Shown piece by piece: positions 27,152-35,569 of a stretch of 64,000 nt of DNA. Source of the DNA: Phycisphaerae bacterium (GTDB lineage Bacteria > Planctomycetota > Phycisphaerae > Phycisphaerales > SM1A02). The DNA lies in assembly GCA_016795035.1 (NCBI GenBank), contig JAEUIT010000003.1, positions 62,001 to 126,000 of the forward strand, given 5' to 3'. Under the pieces are notes generated by a model. That model had not been told where the DNA came from. It ran no database searches and saw only the letters and a list, made by a program, of their open reading frames with translations. A program made the position numbers and the translations under genes. Every line of letters begins with the position of its first letter. Position 1 is the first letter of the stretch.

Positions 27152-27721
27152 ATGAAGAACACTGCGAGCGACAGTTCGCCGAACGACGAAAGCTCCCACA
27201 TCGGCTTCACCTGCCTCGTGTTGGACGTTCCAGGTCGGAACCTGCTGTGGTCCGGATTGCCAGTGATGGCGGCTATGGCATGCCTCGTCGCGCTCAATGG
27301 CACCTTCGGCTGGTGGACGGGTCACAAGCAGTTTGACTGGAGTGTGGGACTGATCTTCTTCCTCTGGTTTTGCCGTGACACATTTGTCCCAGTTGCATGG
27401 CTCCTACTTGAGAAACATCTCTGCCTCTCTGGTTCCACGGCCTCAGTGTCGACATACGCAAAGGTTCTACGACGCCGAATGCGGCTACGGCGGCGATCGA
27501 TCGAGCTCTACGGCTCGCCCCGGGCGATCGTCCGGGAGCGGAGGGTCAGGACTCAGTTCGGTCCGCGGAGCGAGTACGAGGTGGTTCTCACCGACTCCGC
27601 CAGTCCTCGGACTCTGGTGCTTTGGGCTCCAGACATCACCCTATCCGGCAAGGTCGCAACGTCCACCGCTGCTCGAGTCAACTCGCAACTCCGCGATTCC
27701 GGGGTGACTGTCGCCGAGTGA
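27152..27721 (+). CDS. Small membrane protein, unknown function
   Basis: A 189-residue protein from the ATG at 27152 (MKNTASDSSPNDESSHIG). Two membrane helices (LLWSGLPVMAAMACLVALNGTFGWW and WSVGLIFFLWFCRDTFVPVAWLLL) are followed by a basic segment (LRRRMRLRRRSIELYGS) and a C-terminal beta-like soluble region. Codon use is less GC-biased than in its neighbours, which hints at recent acquisition or weak selection. No family is recognised. The long upstream extension of the frame runs through repeat DNA and is rejected. It lies inside a repeat-rich accessory stretch. Confidence 0.55.
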   Translation: MKNTASDSSPNDESSHIGFTCLVLDVPGRNLLWSGLPVMAAMACLVALNGTFGWWTGHKQFDWSVGLIFFLWFCRDTFVPVAWLLLEKHLCLSGSTASVSTYAKVLRRRMRLRRRSIELYGSPRAIVRERRVRTQFGPRSEYEVVLTDSASPRTLVLWAPDITLSGKVATSTAARVNSQLRDSGVTVAE

Positions 27722-27924
27722 TCCCCTTCGCCGAGTACGAGTCCTTCCAAGGGGCGTATCCGCCACCTTGATCGAGGCGAGCGGATGGGGCCACACGGAG
27801 AGTCCTCGATTGCTGTGACGAATCGCTCGCAGCGGTCCTTCTCGTCGGGCGGACCAGGCGCCATGGAAACATGGCTTCGGCCGTGAGCGACGAAGGACGC
27901 GAGGGATCGCTTCGAACGAACCGC

Positions 27925-27946
27925 ACTGGCCAGACCAGTGCGAGCG
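27925..27946. repeat. CGCACTGG-N5-CCAGTGCG palindrome at an operon end
   Basis: A perfect 8-bp inverted repeat with loop CCAGA, adjoining the stop codon of the small membrane gene at 27947. It could act as a terminator-like or mRNA-stabilising structure. It is related to the copies at 26.74, 29.66-29.99 and 57.75-58.13 kb. Confidence 0.75.
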
Positions 27947-28213
27947 CTACTCATCGAGGCGCTTCGCCCGGATCGCGCGCAGCAGCCCGAGCAGTTCGTC
28001 GTAGCGGAGTCGCGGGTCGACGTACTGATGGAGCACGTAGAAGAGGAAGACGTACGAGCGCGCCGTGGCCCACACGAGGATCGCGACGAGCCCAGCCATG
28101 CGCCACGACGGGCTCTCGAGGATGATCGCGGCTGCGGCGACGGCGGCGCAGAGAAGGAGCAGTATTCCCTTGGCCGTGATCGCGCGCGGGTCGGTGAGGT
28201 CGCCGCCGAGCGT
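27947..28213 (-). CDS. Small membrane protein, third gene of the ECF operon (ACG start?)
   Basis: An 88-residue protein, TLGGDLTDPRAITAKGILLLLCAAVAAAAIILESPSWRMAGLVAILVWATARSYVFLFYVLHQYVDPRLRYDELLGLLRAI, with two or three membrane helices. It closely matches the protein at 36542-36835, which starts ATG at the same point. Here that codon is ACG, preceded by a perfect GGAGG six bases upstream (plus 28220-28224), so a rare ACG start is likely. The alternative TTG at 28279 has no Shine-Dalgarno. It is downstream of an ECF sigma gene and a membrane protein on the same strand, so it is probably part of their regulatory unit. Function unknown. Confidence 0.65.
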   Translation of the reverse strand, partial: TLGGDLTDPRAITAKGILLLLCAAVAAAAIILESPSWRMAGLVAILVWATARSYVFLFYVLHQYVDPRLRYDELLGLLRAIRAKRLDE

Positions 28214-28303
28214 GAAGCTCCTCCGGTCGGATTGGCGTCGGGCACCGACGCGACGATCGTCGTCGCGCCGGCCTCGCAAGGTCTAGACGATAGACGCGCG
28301 GCG

Positions 28304-28954
28304 TCAGGCTCCGCCGCCGTCCCGCTCGAACGCCGTGATCTCGGCGAGCGCCTTGCGGGCGCGAGCGACGCTGGCGCCCGCGATCGCGCTTCGGTCCCGA
28401 TCGGAGCGCCGTTCCCATCGAAGGATGAGGAGGACGACGCCGAGGGCGACGAGGGCGCTTGCCGCGAACCAGAGGACGACCGCCGGCCGGTGCGTCCAGA
28501 CGTCCGCGCCGAGCGCGCCGAAGACGACGAGCATGAGCGGGATCCAGATGAAGCAGCCGGAGATCGCGTAGAACGGTCCGATGCGCACGCGCCACGCACG
28601 AAGCTCCTCGATGCGGCGCTGGATCGCGAGCACCGGCTCGCCGCAGTCAATCGAGCGGATCATGTGCAGCTCGCGGATCGCAAGGCCCATCAGCGCGGTC
28701 ACGTAGGCCTGCATGGCGATGCCGGAGACGAGGAGCGCCGGCGCGTCGCGATGCGCGACCCAGAAGCTCGCGAAGACGGGTAGAAGCGCGAGTGCAACGA
28801 CGAGTTGCACGAGTTGGCCGACGAAGAGCGGGCGAAGGGCGCGGACCGCCGTTCGCGCGCCGGCTCGCTGTGCGGCACGGCGCTCGAAGGCATTGTGGGC
28901 GGCGAGCTCCCGTTCGAGCGAGCGCCATGCGGTCTTGAGTTCGTCGAGGTCCAT
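28304..28954 (-). CDS. Membrane protein paired with ECF sigma (putative regulator)
   Basis: A 216-residue protein: a charged N-terminal stretch (MDLDELKTAWRSLERELAAHNAFERRAAQRA) and then four membrane helices (LFVGQLVQLVVALALLPVFASF, LLVSGIAMQAYVTALMGLAI, FYAISGCFIWIPLMLVVFGALGA, AVVLWFAASALVALGVVLLIL) with a basic C-terminal tail. Genes of this shape, starting M-LDELKxAWxxL, often follow ECF sigma genes and may sequester or sense for them; that is context-based inference. It starts 20 nt after the sigma gene stop on the same strand. Confidence 0.8.
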   Translation of the reverse strand: MDLDELKTAWRSLERELAAHNAFERRAAQRAGARTAVRALRPLFVGQLVQLVVALALLPVFASFWVAHRDAPALLVSGIAMQAYVTALMGLAIRELHMIRSIDCGEPVLAIQRRIEELRAWRVRIGPFYAISGCFIWIPLMLVVFGALGADVWTHRPAVVLWFAASALVALGVVLLILRWERRSDRDRSAIAGASVARARKALAEITAFERDGGGA

Positions 28955-28974
28955 GGGGAAGTCCTTGGCAGGGG

Positions 28975-29487
28975 TCAGTGCGAGCTCGCGTCGGACACGT
29001 CGCGCCGAAGCGAGTCCTTCAGCCGGCTCAGCTTCGTGGCGACGTTCGTTTCGGTGAGGCCGAGGATTTCCGCGATCTCGGCGTAGCTGCGGTCGTCGAG
29101 ATGGAGCGCGAGGAGCGCTCGATCGAGCGGACGGAGTCGTTCCATCACGACGCGCAGTCGTTCGATCCGCGGATCGGCTTCGGGCTGCGGTGCCGTCGCG
29201 GGCTCGCGCTCGAGCGGCTTGGGGCGGTGTCGCCCGCGCCGGGCGTATGAGAGGGCGACGTTGAGCGCGACGCGATAGGCCCAGGTCGAGAAGGGACGCC
29301 GGTCGTCATAGCGGGGGAACGATCGCCACAACTCGGTTGCGATCTCTTGCGTGAGGTCGTCGCGGTCGTGGGCCGTGGACGCATACGCGAACGCGACTTT
29401 GCCGACGATCCCGCGATGCCTCTCGAGGAGCGCGGCGAAGCGCTCGCGAAGGGGTGGAGTCGCAGGTTGCGGGGGCACGTCGGGCAT
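28975..29487 (-). CDS. ECF RNA polymerase sigma factor
   Basis: A 170-residue sigma factor. Region 2 is VAFAYASTAHDRDDLTQEIATELWRSFPRYDDRRPFSTWAYRVALNVALSYARR, with the D-DLTQE and F-TW-YR signatures. Region 4 is ERLRPLDRALLALHLDDRSYAEIAEILGLTETNVATKLSRLKDSLRR. The ATG at 29487 (MPDVPPQPATPPLRERFAALLERH) places region 2 at the usual distance; an upstream extension runs into repeats. It is first in a three-gene minus-strand operon with a 216-residue membrane protein and a small membrane protein, the layout of a sigma factor with membrane-bound control. It differs from the kinase-linked sigma at 16 kb. Confidence 0.92.
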   Translation of the reverse strand: MPDVPPQPATPPLRERFAALLERHRGIVGKVAFAYASTAHDRDDLTQEIATELWRSFPRYDDRRPFSTWAYRVALNVALSYARRGRHRPKPLEREPATAPQPEADPRIERLRVVMERLRPLDRALLALHLDDRSYAEIAEILGLTETNVATKLSRLKDSLRRDVSDASSH

Positions 29488-30210
29488 GATCTCGGACCGG
29501 CGGGGCCACGCGCCCGACGCCGGTCCCACGTGATTCGCCGAAGGCACGTGCGAATCACAGCCGGCCGTGAGATTGCCTGAAGATCGCCGCCGCCCGCCGC
29601 AAGGGGTGCGGGGGTGGTTGCGGCGTGCGCCGGCGGTTCGCGGGCTTCCTTCGACCCGGGCGCACTGGCCACACCCGTGCGCGGACCGCATCCGAACTGG
29701 CCAGACCAGTGCGCGCGTTCCGACGCTCGCGCCCGGGAAGCGGGAGACCGCCGAGGCGGGGCGCAGTGGCGGCGGGGCGCACTGGCCACACCCGTGCGCG
29801 GACCGCCGAGAGGAGGAAGGAACCACCGATGAACACAGATGAACGCAGATCAGGCAGGTGAGAGACGCGTGCGACCGTAGCTCGGCTTAGGGATCCGCGA
29901 GCGCACTGGCCAGACCAGTGCGCGGTCGCCGCGGCGCACTGGCCACACCCGTGCGCGGACCCCATCCGCACTGGCCAGACCAGTGCGCGCATTCCGACGC
30001 TCGCACCGGGCTCGCCGCACGCCGCGGTCGGTGACAGGGGCGGCGCCCCGCGAGACCGCGGCGCCCCCGTTTCCGCCTCTGTGGAAACGGCTGCGTCGTC
30101 GGTCGAGTCCGCGGGCGCGTCACACGGGGCGAACCCACTCGCTTCTCTAGGGTTCGACCGGGGGTTCGAGCGGGCCGCGTCGGCCCCTCGGCCCCTGAGG
30201 AGGCTTTCCC
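29488..30210. repeat. Intergenic region with clustered CGCACTGG palindromes
   Basis: 723 nt upstream of the ECF operon and the RCC1 gene. At least six copies of a palindromic element lie here, in two forms: CGCACTGG-CCAGA-CCAGTGCG (near 29696, 29900, 29965) and CGCACTGG-CCACA-CCCGTGCG (near 29660, 29777, 29935). They are joined by short repeats such as TTCCGACGCTCGC. A GATGAACACAGATGAACGC tandem sits at 29820-29858. A GC hairpin (GGCGCC...GGCGCC, near 30035-30060) follows. No gene is seen. Confidence 0.8.
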
Positions 30211-32061
30211 ATGCAACGAATCGAGATCCATCCGACCTTGGCCCGAACCACCCGCATGCTCGCGTTCGCCGCGGCCGCGCTCACGGGGGGCTGCACGGCG
30301 GCCGTGGCGCATGCCGACCTCACGCCCGGTCACGCGGTCGCGTGGGGGTTGCCGAGCAACGAACAGCAGCCGGCATTCGACCTCGGCACGCTTGTCCAGG
30401 TGGCGGTGGGCTATGACTTCGCCGTCGGCATTCGTCCCGACTGGTCCGTCGTCGCCTGGGGCAGCTCGTTTGACGAGATTCTCGCCGTGCCCGACGGCCT
30501 CGACTCGTGCGTGAAGGTGAGCGCACGCATGGGGCACGCCGTCGCCTTGGCTGCGACGGGCGAGGTGTACGCGTGGGGCCTCAGCAATCACGGCGAGTGC
30601 AACGTCCCGGCGAATCTCGACGTTGCCATCGACGTTGCAGCCGGCGACAACTACAGCCTCGCGATCGATAGCGACGGCAAGGTCTACGGCTGGGGCTACA
30701 ACGGGTACGGGCAGGCGTCGCCGCCGTCAAACTTAGCGCCGTGCTTCAAGGTGGCCGCCGGAAAGTCGCACTCGGCGGCGCTACTCGTGAACGGCAAAGT
30801 GAAGTGCTGGGGAAGCAACTCCTATGGACAGTGCTCCGTACCGAGCGGCCTTCCGTCGTGCTCGAAGGTGGCGTGCGGCGACCGTCACACGGTGGCGCTT
30901 CGCAACGACGGCACCGTCGTCTGCTGGGGAAGCAACACATATGGCCAGTGCTCGCCGCCTTCCGGCCTCGGCCCCTGCATCGACGTTGCCGCCGGCGGGT
31001 TCTACACCGTGGCGGTGAAGGCCGACGGGTCGATCGTCGCGTGGGGGTATGACGCCTACGGGCTTCTCGCGCCGCCTCTGACCGGCGGACCGTATTTCGC
31101 CGTTGCAGCCGGCGTCACGTCGTGGGCGCTCGCGCTCGCCGACCTCGGCGCACCGACGCGCGATCGCTGCAACCAGGACCAGCGATCGGACATCGTCTTT
31201 CATAACAAGACGTCGAAGGCAGTGAACGTGTGGTTCATGAACGGCCTCGCCGTCAGCGGCGGCGGTCCCGTCTCCCTCACGGCGGCGTCGACGAAGTGGA
31301 AAGCGGAGGGGCTCGGCGACTTCGACGGCGACGGGCACGCGGACATCCTCTGGCGCACGGATACCGGCGCCCTCGTCATCTGGTTCCTCGTGGGGCAGCT
31401 CGTCATGGAGGCGACGGAGATCGAGGGCGCCGGCGCGCTACCGAAGACGTGGTCGATCCTCGCGATCGGCGACATCAACGGCGACCGCATGGCCGACCTC
31501 GTCCTGCGCAATCCGCTGACGAACACGGTGCACGCATGGATGATGCGGGCACAACACCGCATCGATACGAAAACGCTCGGCTCGGCGAACGGGTTCACGT
31601 TCGCGGCGAGCGGCGACTTCAACGGCGACGGCAACGTGGACTTGGCGTTCCGAACCACCGAAAACGGCGCGGTGTTCCTCTGGCTCCTCGACGGAACGGC
31701 GTTCAGCGGGGGATTCGTGACGAACGCAAACCCGATCGCGTCGAACTGGCAGGTGCAGGCCACGGGCGACCTCGACGGCGACGGCAACGACGACATCGTC
31801 TGGCGCAACACGCAGGACGGCCAGGTCAACGGCTGGCTGATGGACGGCCTCGTCCGCAAGGCGGGCGGCTCGATCGGCGCGATCGCACTCGACTGGACGC
31901 TCGAGACGAGCGCCGACCTCGACGGCAACGGCAAGGGCGACCTGGTGTGGAGAAACGGGACGACGACGCAGGTGAACGGTTGGATGATGGACGGGCTCAC
32001 GAAGCTAAGCGGCGGCGCGATCGGCACCACCGGATCCGGGTGGACCGTCGTGAATCGATGA
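30211..32061 (+). CDS. Secreted RCC1-repeat / FG-GAP (VCBS) protein
   Basis: A 616-residue exported protein with a good Shine-Dalgarno (GAGGAGG). A signal peptide (AFAAAALTGGCTAAVAHA) is followed by six to seven RCC1-type blades (VALRNDGTVVCWGSNTYGQCSPPSG; HAVALAATGEVYAWGLSNHGECNVP) forming a beta-propeller over residues 45-310. Then come FG-GAP/VCBS-like repeats (GDFDGDGHADILWRTDTGALVIWFLVG; GDFNGDGNVDLAFRT) to the end, with D-x-D-G-D-G calcium loops as in integrin-like propellers. Thus it is two propellers in tandem, probably a surface binding protein. It lacks the terminal DLGxLLGxWG module of its neighbours. The ligand is unknown. Confidence 0.9.
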   Translation: MQRIEIHPTLARTTRMLAFAAAALTGGCTAAVAHADLTPGHAVAWGLPSNEQQPAFDLGTLVQVAVGYDFAVGIRPDWSVVAWGSSFDEILAVPDGLDSCVKVSARMGHAVALAATGEVYAWGLSNHGECNVPANLDVAIDVAAGDNYSLAIDSDGKVYGWGYNGYGQASPPSNLAPCFKVAAGKSHSAALLVNGKVKCWGSNSYGQCSVPSGLPSCSKVACGDRHTVALRNDGTVVCWGSNTYGQCSPPSGLGPCIDVAAGGFYTVAVKADGSIVAWGYDAYGLLAPPLTGGPYFAVAAGVTSWALALADLGAPTRDRCNQDQRSDIVFHNKTSKAVNVWFMNGLAVSGGGPVSLTAASTKWKAEGLGDFDGDGHADILWRTDTGALVIWFLVGQLVMEATEIEGAGALPKTWSILAIGDINGDRMADLVLRNPLTNTVHAWMMRAQHRIDTKTLGSANGFTFAASGDFNGDGNVDLAFRTTENGAVFLWLLDGTAFSGGFVTNANPIASNWQVQATGDLDGDGNDDIVWRNTQDGQVNGWLMDGLVRKAGGSIGAIALDWTLETSADLDGNGKGDLVWRNGTTTQVNGWMMDGLTKLSGGAIGTTGSGWTVVNR

Positions 32062-32162
32062 CGGATCGCATGGCTGCAACGACGAGTAGGCCATGGTGAG
32101 CCTCGCCCGTTCCGTGGATTTGGCTTGGGGAAGGTGCAAGTCGTGCGTACCTTCAACCGGAC

Positions 32163-32570
32163 GTGTCGCGATGGACGTGCGGAGTGACGCCGGGCACGCG
32201 GCCGAGCGCCGACCGATTCGGCCGTGCGACGAAGAGCCGGTGGACGATGGATCTCGGCCGTCTTTTGGATACGGACATGGATTTCTTTAGCCACGACATC
32301 TCGTACGACGGGACGCTGGCGAGGCGGCTGTACTACTGCCGGAACTGGCGGTACGACGTGGTGGCCTTGATGACGGGCTGCGGTCTCCTGAAGGAGTGTG
32401 TGCGGTGCTTCAGCTATGGGGTCCCATACGGCATCACGCTCGGGGACCGCGACGGCGACGGCGACACGGACATGGCGGACCAGACGCTGGCCGTGGGCGC
32501 CTGGGGCACACGCGTGCCGAAGTGCGGCCGGAACCTCGACTCGCCAGACTCGTGCGCGCGGTGCCTTTGA
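32163..32570 (+). pseudogene. Degraded RHS/YD-like C-terminus with EF-hand tail (tentative)
   Basis: A 135-codon frame with no credible start region. The segment ISYDGTLARRLYYCRNWRYDVV...LLKECVRCFSYGVPYGITL resembles, with gaps, the end of RHS-associated core domains (LYYxRxRWYD...NLYEYVRxNPxxxxDPYG). It runs into DRDGDGDTDMADQTLAVGAWG, an EF-hand/dockerin-like stretch similar to the tails of nearby secreted proteins. Key residues are lost or displaced, so a decayed fragment of a larger surface protein is the best reading. It could instead be a short orphan gene. Confidence 0.35.
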
Positions 32571-32608
32571 GCCGCAGCACCCGGCGCTATGCACCGGACG
32601 TTCGCGCC

Positions 32609-33052
32609 TTACCCGTTCAAGCTCTTCACCAGTCGCGTCGCCTCGGCCTCGGTGAGGCCGCCGGGGCCGCCCGTGATGATCGCCGTGCGGCTCAGCGGAC
32701 TCTTCACGATCGGCGCGGAGTAGAACTCGCCGTCGACGAAGATCGCGATCGGCTGCTCGAGGTGCGCCGACGTGTAGGCTTCAAACTTCTTCGCTCCGGC
32801 ATCGTTGAGCGTCACATGGACCGAGCGTTGTCCGTCCGAGGTCTCGTCCACCACGGCCGACGCGATGTCGTCGTTCGAGATGATGACCGTCGGCGACACG
32901 TACACCGGGCGCGGCAACCCCTCGGCCGTCAGCTTCATCGAACCCGGCGTGTCGGTCAGGCTTGCGGCCCGGAATTCGACCTGGGCATTCGACGCGCAGC
33001 CGGCCAGGGTGGGGAGCAGGAGGAGAAGTGGAAGAAGAGCCGCGCGACGCAT
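32609..33052 (-). CDS. Lipoprotein with a SecDF P1 head-like domain
   Basis: A 147-residue lipoprotein: MRRAALLPLLLLLPTLAGCAS gives a clear lipobox (LAGC). Residues 55-147 (ISNDDIASAVVDETSDGQRSVHVTLNDAGAKKFEAYTSAHLEQPIAIFVDGEFYSAPIVKSPLSRTAIITGGPGGLTEAEATRLVKSL) match the P1 'head' subdomain of SecD/SecDF, which binds translocating chains outside the membrane. Here the head is detached from any membrane transporter. GGAG lies upstream of the start. The gene is alone and convergent to the RHS-like remnant. The domain call is strong; the function (chaperone-like or merely structural) is inferred. Confidence 0.85.
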   Translation of the reverse strand: MRRAALLPLLLLLPTLAGCASNAQVEFRAASLTDTPGSMKLTAEGLPRPVYVSPTVIISNDDIASAVVDETSDGQRSVHVTLNDAGAKKFEAYTSAHLEQPIAIFVDGEFYSAPIVKSPLSRTAIITGGPGGLTEAEATRLVKSLNG

Positions 33053-33340
33053 GGTCGTCTCCGCATGCAGTTGCCGATCCGGCGCTCGCAGGTCCGCACG
33101 CATATGCGGGCGAAGCGTCGTTGTCGCCAGTGTACCGCTCGCCGGCGTCGGCATGGCGGCTGTGTTAGGCCGGTTCGAGACCGTGAATTCAGGCGTTTCC
33201 GGAGAGAAATCAGTCGTCGTTGCAGCCCGCTCCACGTTGCCTTGGCGGGCGAAGGGGGTACGCTCCACGTTGCATGAGGCCGTCGGGGCACTCGAGGCGC
33301 ATTCGCATCGACCCCGGCACGGCCACCCAAGGAGCGTCGC

Positions 33341-34414
33341 ATGTCGCCCATGTCCCTCATCGCCGTCGGAGTCGTCTGGTGTGCGTTGCCGTCCCCGGCG
33401 AACGCGGTCGCGGATGCGCCCACGAAGGACGCGATCCGGCAAGGCGTTCTCGCGCAACGCGAACTCCTCTCGCACGTCGCGCTCGAGTGGGAGGCGCGAA
33501 GCTATGCAAGCTCCGAGGACGTCGTCGCGTTCGCGCGCGAACGATTCGTCGTGAGCGGTCCGCGCGTGTCGTGGACCTGCACGCTTGGGGGTCATGTCGA
33601 CGGATCCGGCCCGCTGGTGACCGACGCGTGCACCTTCGGGCTTCCGGCCGAGGACTCGATGACGTATCAGTCGGTGACCCGAAGCGCCACGATCGCCGCC
33701 GACGACTATGCCTTCGAGCGCTTCCACAAGGACATGACCGCAAGCGAATTCTTCGGCGCGATGAGTTGGTTCCCGACCATGAACCGCGACACGGTCGAGG
33801 CGAATCGTCACGATCTCGCCATGGTCATCGACGATCCGAACGTGACGATCGACTCGTCGCTCGTCGACGTGGGCGACTGGCGCTGTGTCGTCCTCGATAG
33901 CCCGGCGGATTCCGGGAAGCTCCGCATGCAGTTCTGGCTCGTGGTGGATCGGGGCTTCGTTCCCGTGCGGCGCACCCTGTACGGCGCGGACGGAACACCG
34001 TTCATGACGAACGAAGCCACGTCGCTTCGACAACTCGCCAACGGCGCGTGGCTCGTCGAGGCGGGCGTGCGCACGATCGACGCGAGTTGCGTCGCGGCCG
34101 GCCCGCTCGCAGGCTCGACGTTCGAGTTTCATCTCCTGCCCGGCGACGACGGCGCGTCGACGAACGTCAACATGGCCGCCGAGTTCGGGACCACAGAGAA
34201 CTTGCCCACGGGCACGCGCGTCTTCGCGAACGGAACCATCATGGTGACGGATGCCGGCACGGGCGCGTCGCCCTCGTCGACCGCGATCGCGACGAACGAT
34301 GCGGCGAGCTCCCGCGGGCACGGGCGATTCTCCTTCTCCACGGTTCTTTCTGCGATCGTTGCCGCCGCGCTCAGCTCGGCGCTCTGGCTCAACAAGCGAG
34401 GAAAGTCGTACTGA
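33341..34414 (+). CDS. Secreted/membrane-anchored protein of unknown function
   Basis: A 357-residue protein with AAGGAG six bases before the ATG. A signal peptide (MSPMSLIAVGVVWCALPSPANA) and a C-terminal helix (FSTVLSAIVAAALSSALWLNKRGKSY) bracket a soluble domain of about 300 residues. The tail, hydrophobic helix plus short basic end, resembles a C-terminal sorting anchor, but no PEP- or LPxTG-type motif precedes it. No family is recognised in the body (YQSVTRSATIAADDYAFERFHKDM...). The gene stands alone between two opposite genes. Confidence 0.72.
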   Translation: MSPMSLIAVGVVWCALPSPANAVADAPTKDAIRQGVLAQRELLSHVALEWEARSYASSEDVVAFARERFVVSGPRVSWTCTLGGHVDGSGPLVTDACTFGLPAEDSMTYQSVTRSATIAADDYAFERFHKDMTASEFFGAMSWFPTMNRDTVEANRHDLAMVIDDPNVTIDSSLVDVGDWRCVVLDSPADSGKLRMQFWLVVDRGFVPVRRTLYGADGTPFMTNEATSLRQLANGAWLVEAGVRTIDASCVAAGPLAGSTFEFHLLPGDDGASTNVNMAAEFGTTENLPTGTRVFANGTIMVTDAGTGASPSSTAIATNDAASSRGHGRFSFSTVLSAIVAAALSSALWLNKRGKSY

Positions 34415-34537
34415 CCGGCTCGCCCCGTCGGACGCGACCAGCGCTCGCCCATCAAGCACGATCGTCCACGATTGCCCGATACTCCTTGTCTCGCGCCCGG
34501 CGAATCGTTAGGGTGGACTGACACGAGGAGAAACGCC

Positions 34538-35542
34538 ATGACGCAGAGACGAGGTCGGTGCGGACATTGTGCGAAGGGCGGGCGCGCGGTGCTCAGGTCG
34601 GCCGTCGCGGCGATCGCGACGGCTGCAACGGCGAGCGTCGCCTCCGCGGACTCCGTGGTGTATGCCTCGGACTTCAACGCGAAGAAGCTCGTCACCATCG
34701 ATCCGACGACCGGCGCGGTCGCCGAAGTCGGTCCCCTTGATCCTGGGGCGGGAATCGTCGTCGACCTCGCGTCGTTCGGCGGCCGCCTCTTCGGTCTCGT
34801 CTCCGAGTATCCGACGCAGTCACGCCTCATCGAGATCGATCCGGCGACGGCCGCGATCCTCTCCGACCATGTGATCACCGTCAACGGCGCCGTCGCGCCG
34901 AATGCGATCGAGGCGATGGCTGCAACGCCGAGCGGCGAGCTCGTCGTGTCGATCTGGCGGCCTGGCGCGGCGAGCATCGCATCGTCGAACACCATCGCCA
35001 CGGTCGGGCTCGACGGTGCGGCCAGCGCCTTCGTGGAGTACGGCGCGGACGCCGACTTCGACGGACTCGGCCTCGATCCCGCGAGCGGCGTCTTCGTCGG
35101 CGTCAATCGCGAGCCGGGACCGGGCGCCGACTACGTCGACCTTCTGAACGTCACGTATCCGGGCGGCGCGTCGTCGCTCATCGTGCACCTTTCGTTCAGC
35201 CCGACCTTCAATGCGGTCGACGACGCGATCGTCCGCGGCGATCACATCGTCACGCTCGACACGTTGACGAAGCGCGTGAATCTCCACGACCGGAGGACTG
35301 GCGTCGTGACGTCGTTTGTCCAGTATCCGGCGGCGTGGTCGCTGTACGCCGGCATCGCGGACGTCGAGACGTCGACGCCATGTCTCGGCGACCTCGACGG
35401 CGACGGCAGCGTCGGCGGAAGCGACCTCGGCACGCTGTTAGGCCAATGGGGCGGCGCCGGCAACGCGGACTTTGACGGAAGCGGCACCGTCGGCGGCGCG
35501 GACCTGGGCACGCTCCTCGGGGCGTGGGGGCCATGCCCATGA
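34538..35542 (+). CDS. Secreted beta-propeller-like protein with C-terminal EF-hand modules
   Basis: A 334-residue exported protein. A GAGGAG Shine-Dalgarno precedes the ATG at 34538. The signal peptide is [16 protein letters not shown]. The body has NHL/WD-like repeats ([59 protein letters not shown]). The last 60 residues carry two dockerin-like EF-hand modules, [23 protein letters not shown] and [25 protein letters not shown], ending in the WG-x-CP tail shared with three other proteins here. Such tails are widespread in Phycisphaerae and may bind calcium or serve in surface sorting. Two perfect 13-mer motifs lie in the gene. Confidence 0.87.
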   Translation: MTQRRGRCGHCAKGGRAVLRSAVAAIATAATASVASADSVVYASDFNAKKLVTIDPTTGAVAEVGPLDPGAGIVVDLASFGGRLFGLVSEYPTQSRLIEIDPATAAILSDHVITVNGAVAPNAIEAMAATPSGELVVSIWRPGAASIASSNTIATVGLDGAASAFVEYGADADFDGLGLDPASGVFVGVNREPGPGADYVDLLNVTYPGGASSLIVHLSFSPTFNAVDDAIVRGDHIVTLDTLTKRVNLHDRRTGVVTSFVQYPAAWSLYAGIADVETSTPCLGDLDGDGSVGGSDLGTLLGQWGGAGNADFDGSGTVGGADLGTLLGAWGPCP

Positions 35543-35569
35543 CGACGGCCGAGCGGCCGTCGGCGCTCG

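Noticed and set aside
26408-27721. One 437-residue protein from 26408
   Set aside because: Its first 250 codons are translated repeats and intergenic DNA; only the part from 27152 looks like a protein.
32609-34459. 616-codon minus-strand frame as one gene
   Set aside because: Only its last 147 codons (from 33052) are a real lipoprotein gene. The rest is antisense to the gene at 33341.
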